Part shown: one piece after another, positions 24,861 to 32,461 of the stretch | Position numbering within the stretch: position 1 is the first letter of the stretch | Layout: every line of letters starts with the position of its first letter | Assembly (NCBI GenBank): GCA_964585685.1 | Contig: CAZPEP010000015.1 | Span: 32,761-96,760, forward strand | Source of the DNA: JALHVH01 sp964585685 | GTDB lineage: Bacteria > Acidobacteriota > Aminicenantia > Aminicenantales > Saccharicenantaceae | Direction: 5' to 3' | DNA length: 64,000 nucleotides | Position numbers and translations under genes: made by a program | The notes under the pieces: model-generated | What the model was told of the DNA's origin: nothing | The model's input: only the letters and a program-made list of their open reading frames with translations | Databases searched by the model: none

Positions 24861-25553
24861 CTATTTCTTATTATTAAAATCACCCTCGAACCATTTCGTT
24901 AATTGTTCGTGGGGAGACTTGCTGCCCTCAAGAGCGGCAGGGTTCTTTTTCCAGTAATCGATCTTCTTCTTGGTTTTGGCTACTAAATCGACGCCCGGAA
25001 ATTCCCCGTGAGCATAATTGAAGTAGCAGGTATCTTCGTATTCATCGAAAGGATATCCGGGGCAGGACCGTAGCGCCGATAGGAATTCGGCCTTGGCCCG
25101 GCCCTGGCCGGGAACCGCCTGTAAGCTCTCCTCTTTTTTGATTGCGGCGTTGAAGATCCCACATAGACGGTCAAGAGCATCGCCGCCCGTTGAAACCTCG
25201 ATCCAATCCGGGTGTTCCCGAATCAGGGCAAGCTCTTGGCCTATCTCGCCGGAGGCATCGGGCCCCCGATCTCTGACGGCGGCACGAACGAAAGCGACGA
25301 AGCCTTCCTCCAATTCAGCGATAGCAGGAATTCCACACCCCTTCAACATAGCGATGATCTCGGCCACGGCGGGGGAATCATGCTCTTCGGTTGGTGGAGG
25401 ACCGGACCCTCTAAGTGAATCCTCTTTCTCGAAGGGACTGCCGGAGCCAACGGCGGAGGCGGTGGAGGTCGTGGAGGATGGAGGGGGACTTTCTTGTTCT
25501 TCTGTCCTCTCCTCTCCTTTACTCTCTTCTCCTCTCCTCTCCTCTAGGAGCAT
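24861..25553 (-). CDS. Hypothetical protein, phage replication-like C-terminus, low-complexity N-terminus
   Basis: 230 residues. Residues 1-25 are Glu/Arg repeats encoded by a CT-rich microsatellite (25497-25550). Residues 25-60 are Pro/Ser/Thr-rich. The rest is globular. The C-terminal part (FNYAHGEFPGVDLVAKTKKK, then DYWKKNPAAL and EQLTKWFEGDF) resembles the tail of DnaD/DnaT-like phage replisome organisers, where a helical region ends in a xxxWF motif; this is only a suggestion. Its ATG overlaps the stop of an upstream frame as TAATG, hinting at translational coupling with a short leader peptide (MGQIIARYPSKYGPR). Confidence 0.6.
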   Translation of the reverse strand: MLLEERRGEESKGEERTEEQESPPPSSTTSTASAVGSGSPFEKEDSLRGSGPPPTEEHDSPAVAEIIAMLKGCGIPAIAELEEGFVAFVRAAVRDRGPDASGEIGQELALIREHPDWIEVSTGGDALDRLCGIFNAAIKKEESLQAVPGQGRAKAEFLSALRSCPGYPFDEYEDTCYFNYAHGEFPGVDLVAKTKKKIDYWKKNPAALEGSKSPHEQLTKWFEGDFNNKK

Positions 25554-25991
25554 TATCGGGGTCCATATTTTGAGGGATATCGAGCTATTATTTGCCCCAT
25601 ATCTCTCTCCTGCCGGGGGTTCTGGGTTGTTGGGCCGTGGGTATGGGGGCGGAGATTAGGCCCCTGGCCGGCTGCCTTGATGATATATGACGGTTTGGTG
25701 ATCAGGGGGGGGGCATATCTGTATAGGGTTAATTTGGGGGCCAGTGAGAAGATCGGGGAGCCCTTAGCGTCCTTACAGTAGGGGCCATGTTCGGGCTTCG
25801 GCCCGTCCTGCAATCTATGGGAAGCGCCTGGATCCTCAGGGGTCCGGGCCTTCCCAGGCCTCTCCCTTGTCCTACCACGCCCCCCGGACGTTGCTGCCTG
25901 CTCTTGCCTGTAGCTTGCCAAGGGGAAAGCCCTTGTGATACAAAATAGAAGTCGGCAAAATTAAGCGCCTCAATACGGGAAGGAGTGTCTT
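25554..25991. other. Element spacer with promoter of the precursor-peptide gene
   Basis: A 122-codon minus-strand frame (25553-25921) is open but reads as low-information Pro/Arg/Gly sequence and overlaps a likely promoter, so I do not call it as a gene. Several G-runs occur (about 25707-25740). Confidence 0.4.
25915..25944 (+). promoter_or_regulatory. Possible promoter for the precursor peptide
   Basis: TTGCCA (25915-25920), 18-bp spacer, TACAAA (25939-25944). Start near 25951, leader about 41 bases with GGAAGGAG before the ATG. Confidence 0.45.
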
Positions 25992-26171
25992 ATGGAAGAG
26001 AAAGAATGGAGTGAGCCCGAATTGATTGTCCTGGTGCGGAGCAAGCCGGAAGAGGCAGTATTGACCGTATGCAAAGGTGACGGTATTGCGACGACTTGGG
26101 GTAGTATGAATACCTCATGTCATTATCTGAGTGTTTGTATCACCATCTGTGCGGCCATTGCGTCAAGCTAG
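25992..26171 (+). CDS. Probable RiPP precursor peptide (Cys/Ser/Thr-rich core), 59 residues
   Basis: ATG at 25992 follows GGAAGGAG with eight-base spacing; stop TAG at 26169. The N-terminal half is a charged leader, MEEKEWSEPELIVLVRSKPE followed by EAVLTVCK. The C-terminal half has five Cys in all (one ends the leader-like motif) plus many Ser/Thr and small residues: KGDGIATTWGSMNTSCHYL then SVCITICAAIASS. A conserved-looking acidic/hydrophobic leader followed by a Cys/Ser/Thr core with a small-residue end is the hallmark of ribosomally made, modified peptides. From memory, leaders with a PEL...VR.KPEEAVL..CK pattern recur in uncultured bacteria; I could not verify this. No radical SAM, LanM, YcaO or export gene is nearby, so it would be an orphan modified in trans. 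Confidence 0.7.
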   Translation: MEEKEWSEPELIVLVRSKPEEAVLTVCKGDGIATTWGSMNTSCHYLSVCITICAAIASS

Positions 26172-26741
26172 CCCTTGATCCCTTGGTCTTTGGCCCTTGG
26201 GAACCGTGAAGGAAGGCGGGGTTTACGGACCCTGCCGCGGCCCCGTAGCTCTCTATCCCTACCTGTAACTAGCCAGCATTTATAGCAACCCGATTCCCTG
26301 TCATTTGCATTTATCTCAGGACGTGGAGCGATAGAGATAGGCCCCGGACGGTCCGCATAATGCTCTGGGGGGGGAGACGGCCAAGAATGGCGTTGTAAGA
26401 GAAACGTAGGCTTGTTCAGAAGGCTCGTTTTATAGATAAGACTTGTCGTAGGACGCAAAAAGTCGGGCTGCCCCTGCCCTTATGCCTACCCTGTTAGTTT
26501 TTGGGAATACGCTCATACGTTTGAGCGGATAAAGGGGCAACAGGCCCATATTCCTGCCTGATAGGGTTTTTGCCCGTAGGGGTATAGCGGCCCTCTGAGT
26601 TTTTGGCCGTGGTGCTTGTTCTACAGTTTGAGATTCGGGAAAACGGGCATCCTACGAGGCATCCGTGAGCCCCTATTCGGCCCTAATCAACAATCGGGGT
26701 ATTCTTAGTATTGGGCGGAGGCGCTAGGGGGGGGCCAGGGA
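26172..26741. other. Non-coding-looking stretch of the element
   Basis: 570 bases with stops in all frames at short intervals apart from one 96-codon minus frame (26168-26458) of implausible composition. Short hairpins and G-runs are present. No RNA gene recognised. Confidence 0.4.
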
Positions 26742-27329
26742 CTATAAGCGCAGCTCCGCTTTCATTCGTTTGCTTATGCGTTCTATGCATAACCTTGCGG
26801 CTTCCTGGGGCGTATTAACGGCAAAGCCGGACATTTCCCAACCGCCCTTATATTTATAATCGGCCGTCCATAATCTTTTCTCGTCCTTGTCTTTTATTGA
26901 GACGATCATGGTGCTATTTTGCCAGGTAAGAAAGCCGCCCGAAACTATGCCAGTTGTGGACGTAGAAGAAGTCCCGCTTACATTAACGGCATTCCCGGTA
27001 TACCAGCCATTGGCATAACCAGATGAAGTTGAATACGCCGTCCTCGAGCCCACAAAAGAGCTCTCGGATGAACTGCCAAAAATAATGTCAATTGTTCGAG
27101 AGTAATCATCTTTAGTTACAATAGAGAAATATTTCCCGAACTCTAGATCAGCAAACTCATAGACCATTCTATCCATTGTTTCATTGCCGGTTTTTACTCT
27201 GATTAAATAAGATTCTTTTTCAGTGAAATTCACATCACTGCTAACCTTGGAATAAGTTTTCATCGTAGAGCATTGAATCACAGAAAACGAAAAAAGAAAT
27301 AAGCAAATAAGCCGGGCGTTCTTAATCAT
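26742..27329 (-). CDS. Putative lipoprotein
   Basis: 195 residues, unknown family. Signal peptide and lipobox LFSFSVIQC place Cys20 as the lipidated residue. The body is rich in Ser/Thr/Gly with a low-complexity middle (AYSTSSGYANGWYTGNAVNV, then SGTSSTSTTG) and a conserved-looking end (KRLWTADYKYKGGWEMSG, AARLCIERISKRMKAEL). The pattern, a beta-rich domain with a final helix after RLWTADYKYKGG, recalls DUF4136-like lipoproteins, a weak resemblance. Its G+C content is clearly below the window average, in keeping with the mobile element. Confidence 0.75.
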   Translation of the reverse strand: MIKNARLICLFLFSFSVIQCSTMKTYSKVSSDVNFTEKESYLIRVKTGNETMDRMVYEFADLEFGKYFSIVTKDDYSRTIDIIFGSSSESSFVGSRTAYSTSSGYANGWYTGNAVNVSGTSSTSTTGIVSGGFLTWQNSTMIVSIKDKDEKRLWTADYKYKGGWEMSGFAVNTPQEAARLCIERISKRMKAELRL

Positions 27330-27821
27330 TGTTCAACTCCCCTTCCGAAGAAAGGATATTCCCGGACGACGAGATATGTCAAGGGCATGGATAGGAAGCA
27401 TCGCCCCCAGAGTTATCCGTTTCCCATGCGTCCCCCAAACTGTAGAGCGGGAGAAAACAGGCCTTGTAGAGGCCTTCCCTAGCCGGTTATGCCTAGCCTA
27501 GTCAAAACAGGGTCAAAAAGTCCGTGACCTCCGTTTTCCGTCCGAAACGGCCTCTGTAACGTGCTGATTCTCAATGTTTTAACGGGGGTCGTTTTTGTTG
27601 CTTTTAGGGGGGTGTGTAGGGTAGTAGCCACTTTTCCCGTCCTTGCCCCTGTTTCCATCATTGTTTCGGCTTATCTCATTATCATTAAACAAGTTACGTT
27701 TTCGCCATTATTAGAGGGGCGGTTTTAGGTCGTTCCCTGGCGAGCTTCCTAGGGGCGACCTGCCGGACATTCTTCTTGACCAACTATAGGGGGCCTTCTT
27801 TAGCCCAACTGATTATGGCGC
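27330..27821. other. Element spacer
   Basis: No gene supported. A 60-codon minus frame (27479-27661) has no ribosome-binding site or recognisable features. Confidence 0.4.
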
Positions 27822-27851
27822 TTGCCCTTTCGGATTATGAGGGTTTACAAT
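27822..27851 (+). promoter_or_regulatory. Possible promoter for the secreted protein gene
   Basis: TTGCCC (27822-27827), 18-bp spacer, TACAAT (27846-27851); leader about 105 bases. Confidence 0.35.
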
Positions 27852-27962
27852 ATATTGGGGGTGAGTGTGGTGACCGAAGACCAAAGTAAAAGACGGAAAC
27901 ATTTTCACTTGGCCATGTTCCCCACTCAAACCCATTTCAGCATGTTTCTTACAGGAGGAATC

Positions 27963-28433
27963 ATGAAGCGTCTATTCTTATGTCTGGTTTTGGTCTTTGG
28001 CTTTGCCCAATTCAACGATCTGGCCGCGCAACAAGAGGAGATCTATGCCGGATCAATCACGGGCGCGCCGATAGGGACGGCGAGCACACCTGGGGGGGCC
28101 TTGGCCTTGACGGTTAGTCTCGCGGATTCCGCTTGGACCCCCATGAACTTTGTTCATTATACCGGTGGCACAATCTACATGCAGGTTACTGTTATTAATT
28201 GGACCACTACAACGAAGTCATTTAAACTCGAATACGACCTGCGTTGTGCAGATGGCGCCTACTATTATGTTGTTCGCCAGGCCAAGTCGATAGCGGGGAG
28301 CACTTCAATGATATACCGAATTGCCGTGACCAGTTATGTGGCGAAACTCGGGCTAATAACATTAACCGGGAGGGTCTATGGAACCGGAATGGGGAACGAC
28401 AACAAAGTCACTACTCAGGCGGTTGTATTTTAA
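27963..28433 (+). CDS. Small secreted protein, unknown function
   Basis: 156 residues from the ATG at 27963, chosen because ACAGGAGGA precedes it and a signal peptide follows (MKRLFLCLVLVFGFAQFNDLAA). An in-frame ATG at 27822 has no ribosome-binding site. The mature part is beta-rich, Thr/Tyr/Ala-rich (GGTIYMQVTVINWTTTTKSF, then YDLRCADGAYYYVVRQAKS), suggesting a small immunoglobulin-like or jelly-roll fold. No family recognised. It is probably transcribed alone within the mobile element. An imperfect hairpin (GCCTAGGAG / CTTCTAGGC, 28445-28468) downstream may terminate it. Confidence 0.75.
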   Translation: MKRLFLCLVLVFGFAQFNDLAAQQEEIYAGSITGAPIGTASTPGGALALTVSLADSAWTPMNFVHYTGGTIYMQVTVINWTTTTKSFKLEYDLRCADGAYYYVVRQAKSIAGSTSMIYRIAVTSYVAKLGLITLTGRVYGTGMGNDNKVTTQAVVF

Positions 28434-28797
28434 TCCTGCGCAGAGCCTAGGAGTGCACGCTTCTAGGCCTTTACGGGCGCGGCGCCCCCCGAACTTGATC
28501 CCAAAAGGGCATGGGAAAAATGGTATCGCACGTTTTTGCGGTGCCTATTACACGCCCTCGGATCTCACGGGGGGTGACGGGTCTGGTCCTTGTGCGTAGC
28601 ATAAGCAGCTAGCCCCTATCTTCCTCGCCCCCAAAAGCGGGAGGGTTATGTTTATATCTACTCCCCCTCCCCCCAAACAGGGGGGGGGTGTATGTCCCTA
28701 TGCGTCTATGCATATACTGATACCCTGTTTTGCTAAAGGCAAAGGTCCGGGCGTGGGGAACCTAGACCCTATGTCTCCCTGGGGAGGCTTTGCCCCG
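28434..28797. other. Element spacer with hairpin and G/C homopolymers
   Basis: An imperfect hairpin lies just after the secreted-protein gene. A CCCCCTCCCCCC/GGGGGGGGG palindrome is at about 28663-28689. No gene seen. Confidence 0.4.
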
Positions 28798-28962
28798 TTA
28801 CTTCTTCTTAGCGGCTACCTTCTTGTCCTCTGCTTTCGCCTTTCCGATTGAGCGAGTGGGGGAGGGGCCGATATGGGAAATCCCAAGCTCCGTCTCAATC
28901 TTGAATTGTTCCTCCGGCGTGAAGAGACGCCTTGCCATTTTGCTCCACATTCTCCATGCCAT
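28798..28962 (-). CDS. 54-residue basic protein, unknown function
   Basis: ATG at 28962 is preceded by GGAGG at a proper distance; stop TAA at 28798-28800. Sequence begins MAWRMWSKMARRLFTPEEQF, continues KIETELGISHIGPSP and ends in a Lys/Ala tail (KAEDKKVAAKKK). The good ribosome-binding site and balanced composition support a real gene. The basic tail suggests nucleic-acid or membrane contact. It is the first gene inside the element next to tRNA-Asp. Confidence 0.6.
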   Translation of the reverse strand: MAWRMWSKMARRLFTPEEQFKIETELGISHIGPSPTRSIGKAKAEDKKVAAKKK

Positions 28963-29131
28963 GATAGAACCTCCTTAATAGATTTAGACCGGACCGGCCC
29001 TTTAGACCGGCACTGGTCTTTAGTGACCCTTGTCACAAATACGTCACAAAAAGTCTACTAAACTCGCGTAAAAATAGATAACGGTGCCCAAAGAAAGTGC
29101 TCGGAAAACAATGGAAAATATGGGGTGGACA

Positions 29132-29208
29132 TGGCGGGGTCGACGAGACTCGAACTCGCGACCTCCGGCGTGACAGGCCGGCGTTCTAACCAGCTGAACT
29201 ACGACCCC
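29132..29208 (-). tRNA. tRNA-Asp (GTC)
   Basis: Full cloverleaf on the minus strand: acceptor GGGGTCG/CGACCCC, D-stem GTTC/GAAC, anticodon stem CCGGC/GCCGG with loop CTGTCAC (anticodon GTC), T-arm GCGAG-TTCGAGT-CTCGT, discriminator G and encoded CCA. Its 3' portion is duplicated at 23011-23057 as an attachment site, so this copy was regenerated by the integrated element. Confidence 0.95.
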
Positions 29209-29310
29209 GCAAAATGGGCGCCGTCATTATACGGATTCGGCCGTTCAAATTCAATAGCCCTCCTATAAAGGGGGGGGCAGATCTTAATATTTAACAAAAA
29301 AAAATAAATG

Positions 29311-30684
29311 TTAAGACCTGACCGCTCTCGGCAGCCAGGCGCGGATCTGGCGGCCGACGCGCTCGGCGCTAGGGGGGCTGATATTGGACATGACAACGAT
29401 CACGTAGCCGCTTTCCGGGTCCCATTCGAGGACGGCGTTGAGGCCGGGGGCGCCGCCGGCGATGCCGAACCCGCCGCGCGTCTTCTCCGTGACCCCGGCC
29501 AGCTTCCCGTTGCCGAGGGCAATCGTGTACTTAAGAAGGTCATGCGCCGTGGAGTATCCTCCGCCTGCAGAGCTTCCCCGCCCGGGCAGGGTCTCGTAGT
29601 TCTGCTTCCACACCGAGCCGTCCCGCGCATAGCCGAGCGCCCGGTTTGGGACATCGGCGTCCATCGGGTACGAGGCCGTATCATTCATGCCCGCCAGCTT
29701 GAAGATATGGTCTCTGACATAGTCGTAGTAATTCTGGCCGGAAGCTTTCGCGACGATGAGGCCCAGAACGACATAGCCGCCGTTCGAATAGCGCTCCCTC
29801 GCGCCCGGCTCGAACTCGAGGGGCTTGTCGGCAAAGAGAGGCAGGTAATCCTCGAGCGAGAGGAGCTTCTCCTTGGGCGCCGCCTCGTATCGTTCGCCGA
29901 AGAAATCGCCGATGCCCGAGGTCATGTCAAGGAGGTGGCGAACCGTAACCTTGGCCGCAGCGTCCTTGTTCGGATAATCCGGCAGGAACTTCCCGATAGT
30001 ATCGGTGGACGCGATCTTCCCCTTCGCGATGAGCTGGCGGACCGCAAGCGCCGTGAAGGACTTATTGATAGAGCCGACGTTGAATTTCGTGTCGACGCGG
30101 TTCAAAATATTCTTTTCACGATCGGCATATCCGTAGGCCTGTTCTAAGATAGGTTTGCCGTTCCTGGCGATCAGGATGACCCCGGAAAATTCTTCGGCCC
30201 GTGCCTCCCGCTCCCCATATTCCTTGACGGCGGCAATCAGCTCTCCGTCGTCTTTCTTGGGATCGGTGCCGTTCTCCCCGCCTTCCTCCACGGCCTCGAC
30301 GCGTATGCCGAGGAGCCCGAACGGCTCGTTGGGCTCGAATTCGAAGTCCATCCGGACGGTCGGGCCGTTCGTCGTCCGGGCGACGACGCTCACGAAAGCC
30401 CCCCGCGACTCGACGACTTTCCGAAGATCGATCGTGCCCATCCGTTCCCGCATCTGCCGATAGCGGTCCAACCGGGCCTCGACCGGCGTCTTGAGGAGCG
30501 CCTCCTTCGCGACGCGGCCCTCGAAGAATTCCTTCATGGCCGCTTCCCCGCCGTTGAAGGCCTTGACATAGGCCGCGACGCTCCGCCCGGCCGGCGTTTC
30601 GGGGAGAATAACCTTGGTCTCTTGGGCAAGGCCGGCCATGGCTAGAAACGCGACCGCGAATATCGGGACGAACCGCTTTTTCAT
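29311..30684 (-). CDS. Secreted serine beta-lactamase-family hydrolase (class C-like / DUF3887-type N-terminus)
   Basis: 457 residues with a signal peptide (MKKRFVPIFAVAFLAMAGLA). Residues about 25-150 form an N-terminal domain of NTF2/DUF3887 character. Residues about 165-450 are the beta-lactamase/esterase EstB-type domain: nucleophile in GSINKSF (S-x-x-K), YSN in RERYSNGGYVVLG, and GGFGIAGGAPG in place of the KTG triad. Such proteins are usually D-aminopeptidases or esterases rather than antibiotic lactamases. It lies to the right of the tRNA-Asp attachment site, in host sequence, and is oriented the same way as lemA-htpX upstream of it, about 80 bases away. Confidence 0.87.
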   Translation of the reverse strand: MKKRFVPIFAVAFLAMAGLAQETKVILPETPAGRSVAAYVKAFNGGEAAMKEFFEGRVAKEALLKTPVEARLDRYRQMRERMGTIDLRKVVESRGAFVSVVARTTNGPTVRMDFEFEPNEPFGLLGIRVEAVEEGGENGTDPKKDDGELIAAVKEYGEREARAEEFSGVILIARNGKPILEQAYGYADREKNILNRVDTKFNVGSINKSFTALAVRQLIAKGKIASTDTIGKFLPDYPNKDAAAKVTVRHLLDMTSGIGDFFGERYEAAPKEKLLSLEDYLPLFADKPLEFEPGARERYSNGGYVVLGLIVAKASGQNYYDYVRDHIFKLAGMNDTASYPMDADVPNRALGYARDGSVWKQNYETLPGRGSSAGGGYSTAHDLLKYTIALGNGKLAGVTEKTRGGFGIAGGAPGLNAVLEWDPESGYVIVVMSNISPPSAERVGRQIRAWLPRAVRS

Positions 30685-30764
30685 GTTTAGGGCTTCCTCC
30701 CTGTTTCAACCCGTGCTCTTAATCGGAAGAACCAAGCGCGCCGGCGTTCGGTTGCATCCCGTCC

Positions 30765-31661
30765 CTACATCTTCTCGAGGGCCGCGATGCGCTCCTCGAT
30801 GGGCGGGTGGGTGCTGAAGAGCTTGTTGACGCCGCCCTTGATGTCCTTGAGCGGGTTGACGATATAGAGGTGGGCGGTGGCCTTGTTGGCGGCCTCGAGA
30901 GGCTCCGTGTCGGCGGAAATCTTCCGGAGGGCCGAGGCCAACCCCGCCGGATAGCGGGTCAGCATGGCCGCGCTCGCATCGGCCAGGAACTCGCGCTTCC
31001 TGGAGACGGCGAGCTGGATGATCGTCGCGATAAGCGGTGAAAGGAGGGCGAAGACGAGCCCCACTACGACCAGAATGGCCCCGGCGCCGCCCGATCCCCG
31101 GTCGTTCCGGCTCCGCCTCCGCCCGCCGCCCCATAAAAAGCTCCTGAGGATCCAGTCGCTCAACAGGGCCACCACGCCGGCCATGACCACGACCACGGTC
31201 TGGAGGCGGACATCGTAGTTCTTAATGTGGGACATCTCGTGGGCGACAACGCCCTCGAGCTCGACCCGGTTGAGCTTCTGGAGGATACCGATCGTGACGC
31301 AGATGACGGCGTTCTTCGGGTCGCGGCCTGTGGCAAAGGCATTCGGGGCCGTGTCCTCGATGACATAGCACCGCGGCGCCGGGATGCCCGCCGCGATGGT
31401 CAGGCCTTCGACGACATTATAAAGGTAGGGGAACTCTTCCTTCGTCACCGGCCGGGCCCGGCTGATTGCCAGGACGATCTTGTCGCTCGCGAAATACCCC
31501 CCGGCCGCCATCATCACGGAGACCCCGAGGGCCAGGATGAGGCCCCCCTTCCCCCATCCCGTGACCTGCTCGAAGACCCAGGTCAGGACGAAAATGAAGG
31601 CGACGAAGAACAGCACCAAGGCGGCGGATTTCCACTTGTTCCGGGCGATCTGTTCGTACAT
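30765..31661 (-). CDS. htpX: HtpX-like M48 membrane metalloprotease
   Basis: 298 residues. Two N-terminal membrane helices (about 13-62) and two more near 153-225 frame the active site. Zinc motif HEMSH lies in VVAHEMSHIKNYD, and the third ligand in REFLADASAAML. IEERIAALEKM ends the protein. It degrades damaged or misfolded membrane proteins. A Gly/Arg-rich loop (WGGGRRRSRNDRGSGG) separates the last helices. It follows lemA by 65 bases; the lemA-htpX pairing is common in bacteria. Confidence 0.93.
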   Translation of the reverse strand: MYEQIARNKWKSAALVLFFVAFIFVLTWVFEQVTGWGKGGLILALGVSVMMAAGGYFASDKIVLAISRARPVTKEEFPYLYNVVEGLTIAAGIPAPRCYVIEDTAPNAFATGRDPKNAVICVTIGILQKLNRVELEGVVAHEMSHIKNYDVRLQTVVVVMAGVVALLSDWILRSFLWGGGRRRSRNDRGSGGAGAILVVVGLVFALLSPLIATIIQLAVSRKREFLADASAAMLTRYPAGLASALRKISADTEPLEAANKATAHLYIVNPLKDIKGGVNKLFSTHPPIEERIAALEKM

Positions 31662-31726
31662 GGGGCTTCAGGCGCGAGCGAAAGCCGTAAGGCCGGATAA
31701 TTCGGAAATCGGCTTTGTGTCCCCGG

Positions 31727-32281
31727 TCAGAAACTGACCTTGACCGGCCCCTTGGCCGCCTCGTCCCCGATCTCGAAGTACTCCTTCTCCTTGAAGGCGA
31801 ACATGTTGGCGATGATGTTCGAGGGAAAGACCTGCTGTTTCATGTTGAACTTCATGACGACGTCGTTGTAGAACTGGCGGGCGTAGGCGATCTTGCTCTC
31901 GGTCCCGGCCAGCTCCTCCTGGAGCATCAGGAAGTTCTGGTTGGCCTTGAGGTCGGGATAGGCTTCGGCGACGGCGAACAGGGACTTGAGGGCGCCCGTG
32001 AGGACGTTCTCAGCCTGGCCGACCTCCTTGGGCGTCGCCGCCCCCATGGCCTGGGTCCGGGCCTGGGTCACCCGCTCGAAGACGCCGCTCTCATGCTTGG
32101 CGTATCCCTTGACCGTCTCGACCAGGTTGGGGATGAGGTCGAACCGGCGCCGGAGCTGGACGTCGACTTGGGACCAGGCATTGTCGCAGCGGTTCCTCAG
32201 AGTAATGAGGCTGTTGTACATGCCGACGGCCATCAGGGCGACCGCGGCGATGATGATGAGCAATACGACGGCGAATCCCAT
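31727..32281 (-). CDS. lemA: LemA-family membrane protein
   Basis: 184 residues. One N-terminal membrane helix (FAVVLLIIIAAVALMAVG) followed by the conserved YNSLITLRNRCDNAWSQVDV, QLRRRFDLIPNLVETVKGYA and a helical-bundle body ending in FEIGDEAAKGPVKVSF. The biochemical role of LemA is not settled. It is the first gene of the lemA-htpX operon and has a GGAGG-type ribosome-binding site. Confidence 0.95.
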   Translation of the reverse strand: MGFAVVLLIIIAAVALMAVGMYNSLITLRNRCDNAWSQVDVQLRRRFDLIPNLVETVKGYAKHESGVFERVTQARTQAMGAATPKEVGQAENVLTGALKSLFAVAEAYPDLKANQNFLMLQEELAGTESKIAYARQFYNDVVMKFNMKQQVFPSNIIANMFAFKEKEYFEIGDEAAKGPVKVSF

Positions 32282-32395
32282 GGGTTCCTCCTTCCCCCCG
32301 GGCTTTCGGGGGCATTCCCTTTTAAAATAGGGGTAATCGGACTAAAAATCAAGGGGAATTCGCACCCCGGGACCCGCCACGGCCCTCTTTTTCGA

Positions 32396-32425
32396 TTGAC
32401 TTTGCGAATAAACCCATGCTATATT
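32396..32425 (+). promoter_or_regulatory. Promoter for citrate synthase
   Basis: TTGACT (32396-32401), 18-bp spacer, TATATT (32420-32425). Start near 32432; the leader holds AAGGAGG before the ATG. Confidence 0.6.
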
Positions 32426-32461
32426 TGACATCCAAAATGGAAAATTCAAGGAGGATGATCT

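Larger units (their letters stand above)
23011..29208. mobile_element. 6.2-kb integrated element in tRNA-Asp
   Basis: Bounded by the 47-bp direct repeats (23011-23057 and 29131-29177), the right copy lying in the functional tRNA-Asp. It contains a fused Xis-like/integrase gene at the left end, two small genes upstream of it, a probable RiPP precursor, a lipoprotein, a secreted protein and a small Lys-rich protein. Coding density and G+C are lower than in the host and homopolymer G/C runs are frequent. No capsid, portal, relaxase or transposase is seen, so it may be a satellite or a decayed genomic island. Confidence 0.85.

Noticed and set aside
25553..25921. 122-codon minus frame in the element
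   Set aside because: Composition (Pro/Arg/Gly, no pattern) and overlap with a probable promoter argue against a gene; only its last 15 codons may serve as a coupled leader peptide.
26168..26458. 96-codon minus frame beside the RiPP-like gene
   Set aside because: No ribosome-binding site, implausible composition, overlaps the end of a better-supported gene.
27479..27661. 60-codon minus frame
   Set aside because: No start signal and no recognisable protein character.
29311..30684. Antibiotic-resistance beta-lactamase
   Set aside because: The S-x-x-K and YSN motifs are those of the broad EstB/D-aminopeptidase group and the KTG motif is replaced; resistance function is not supported.
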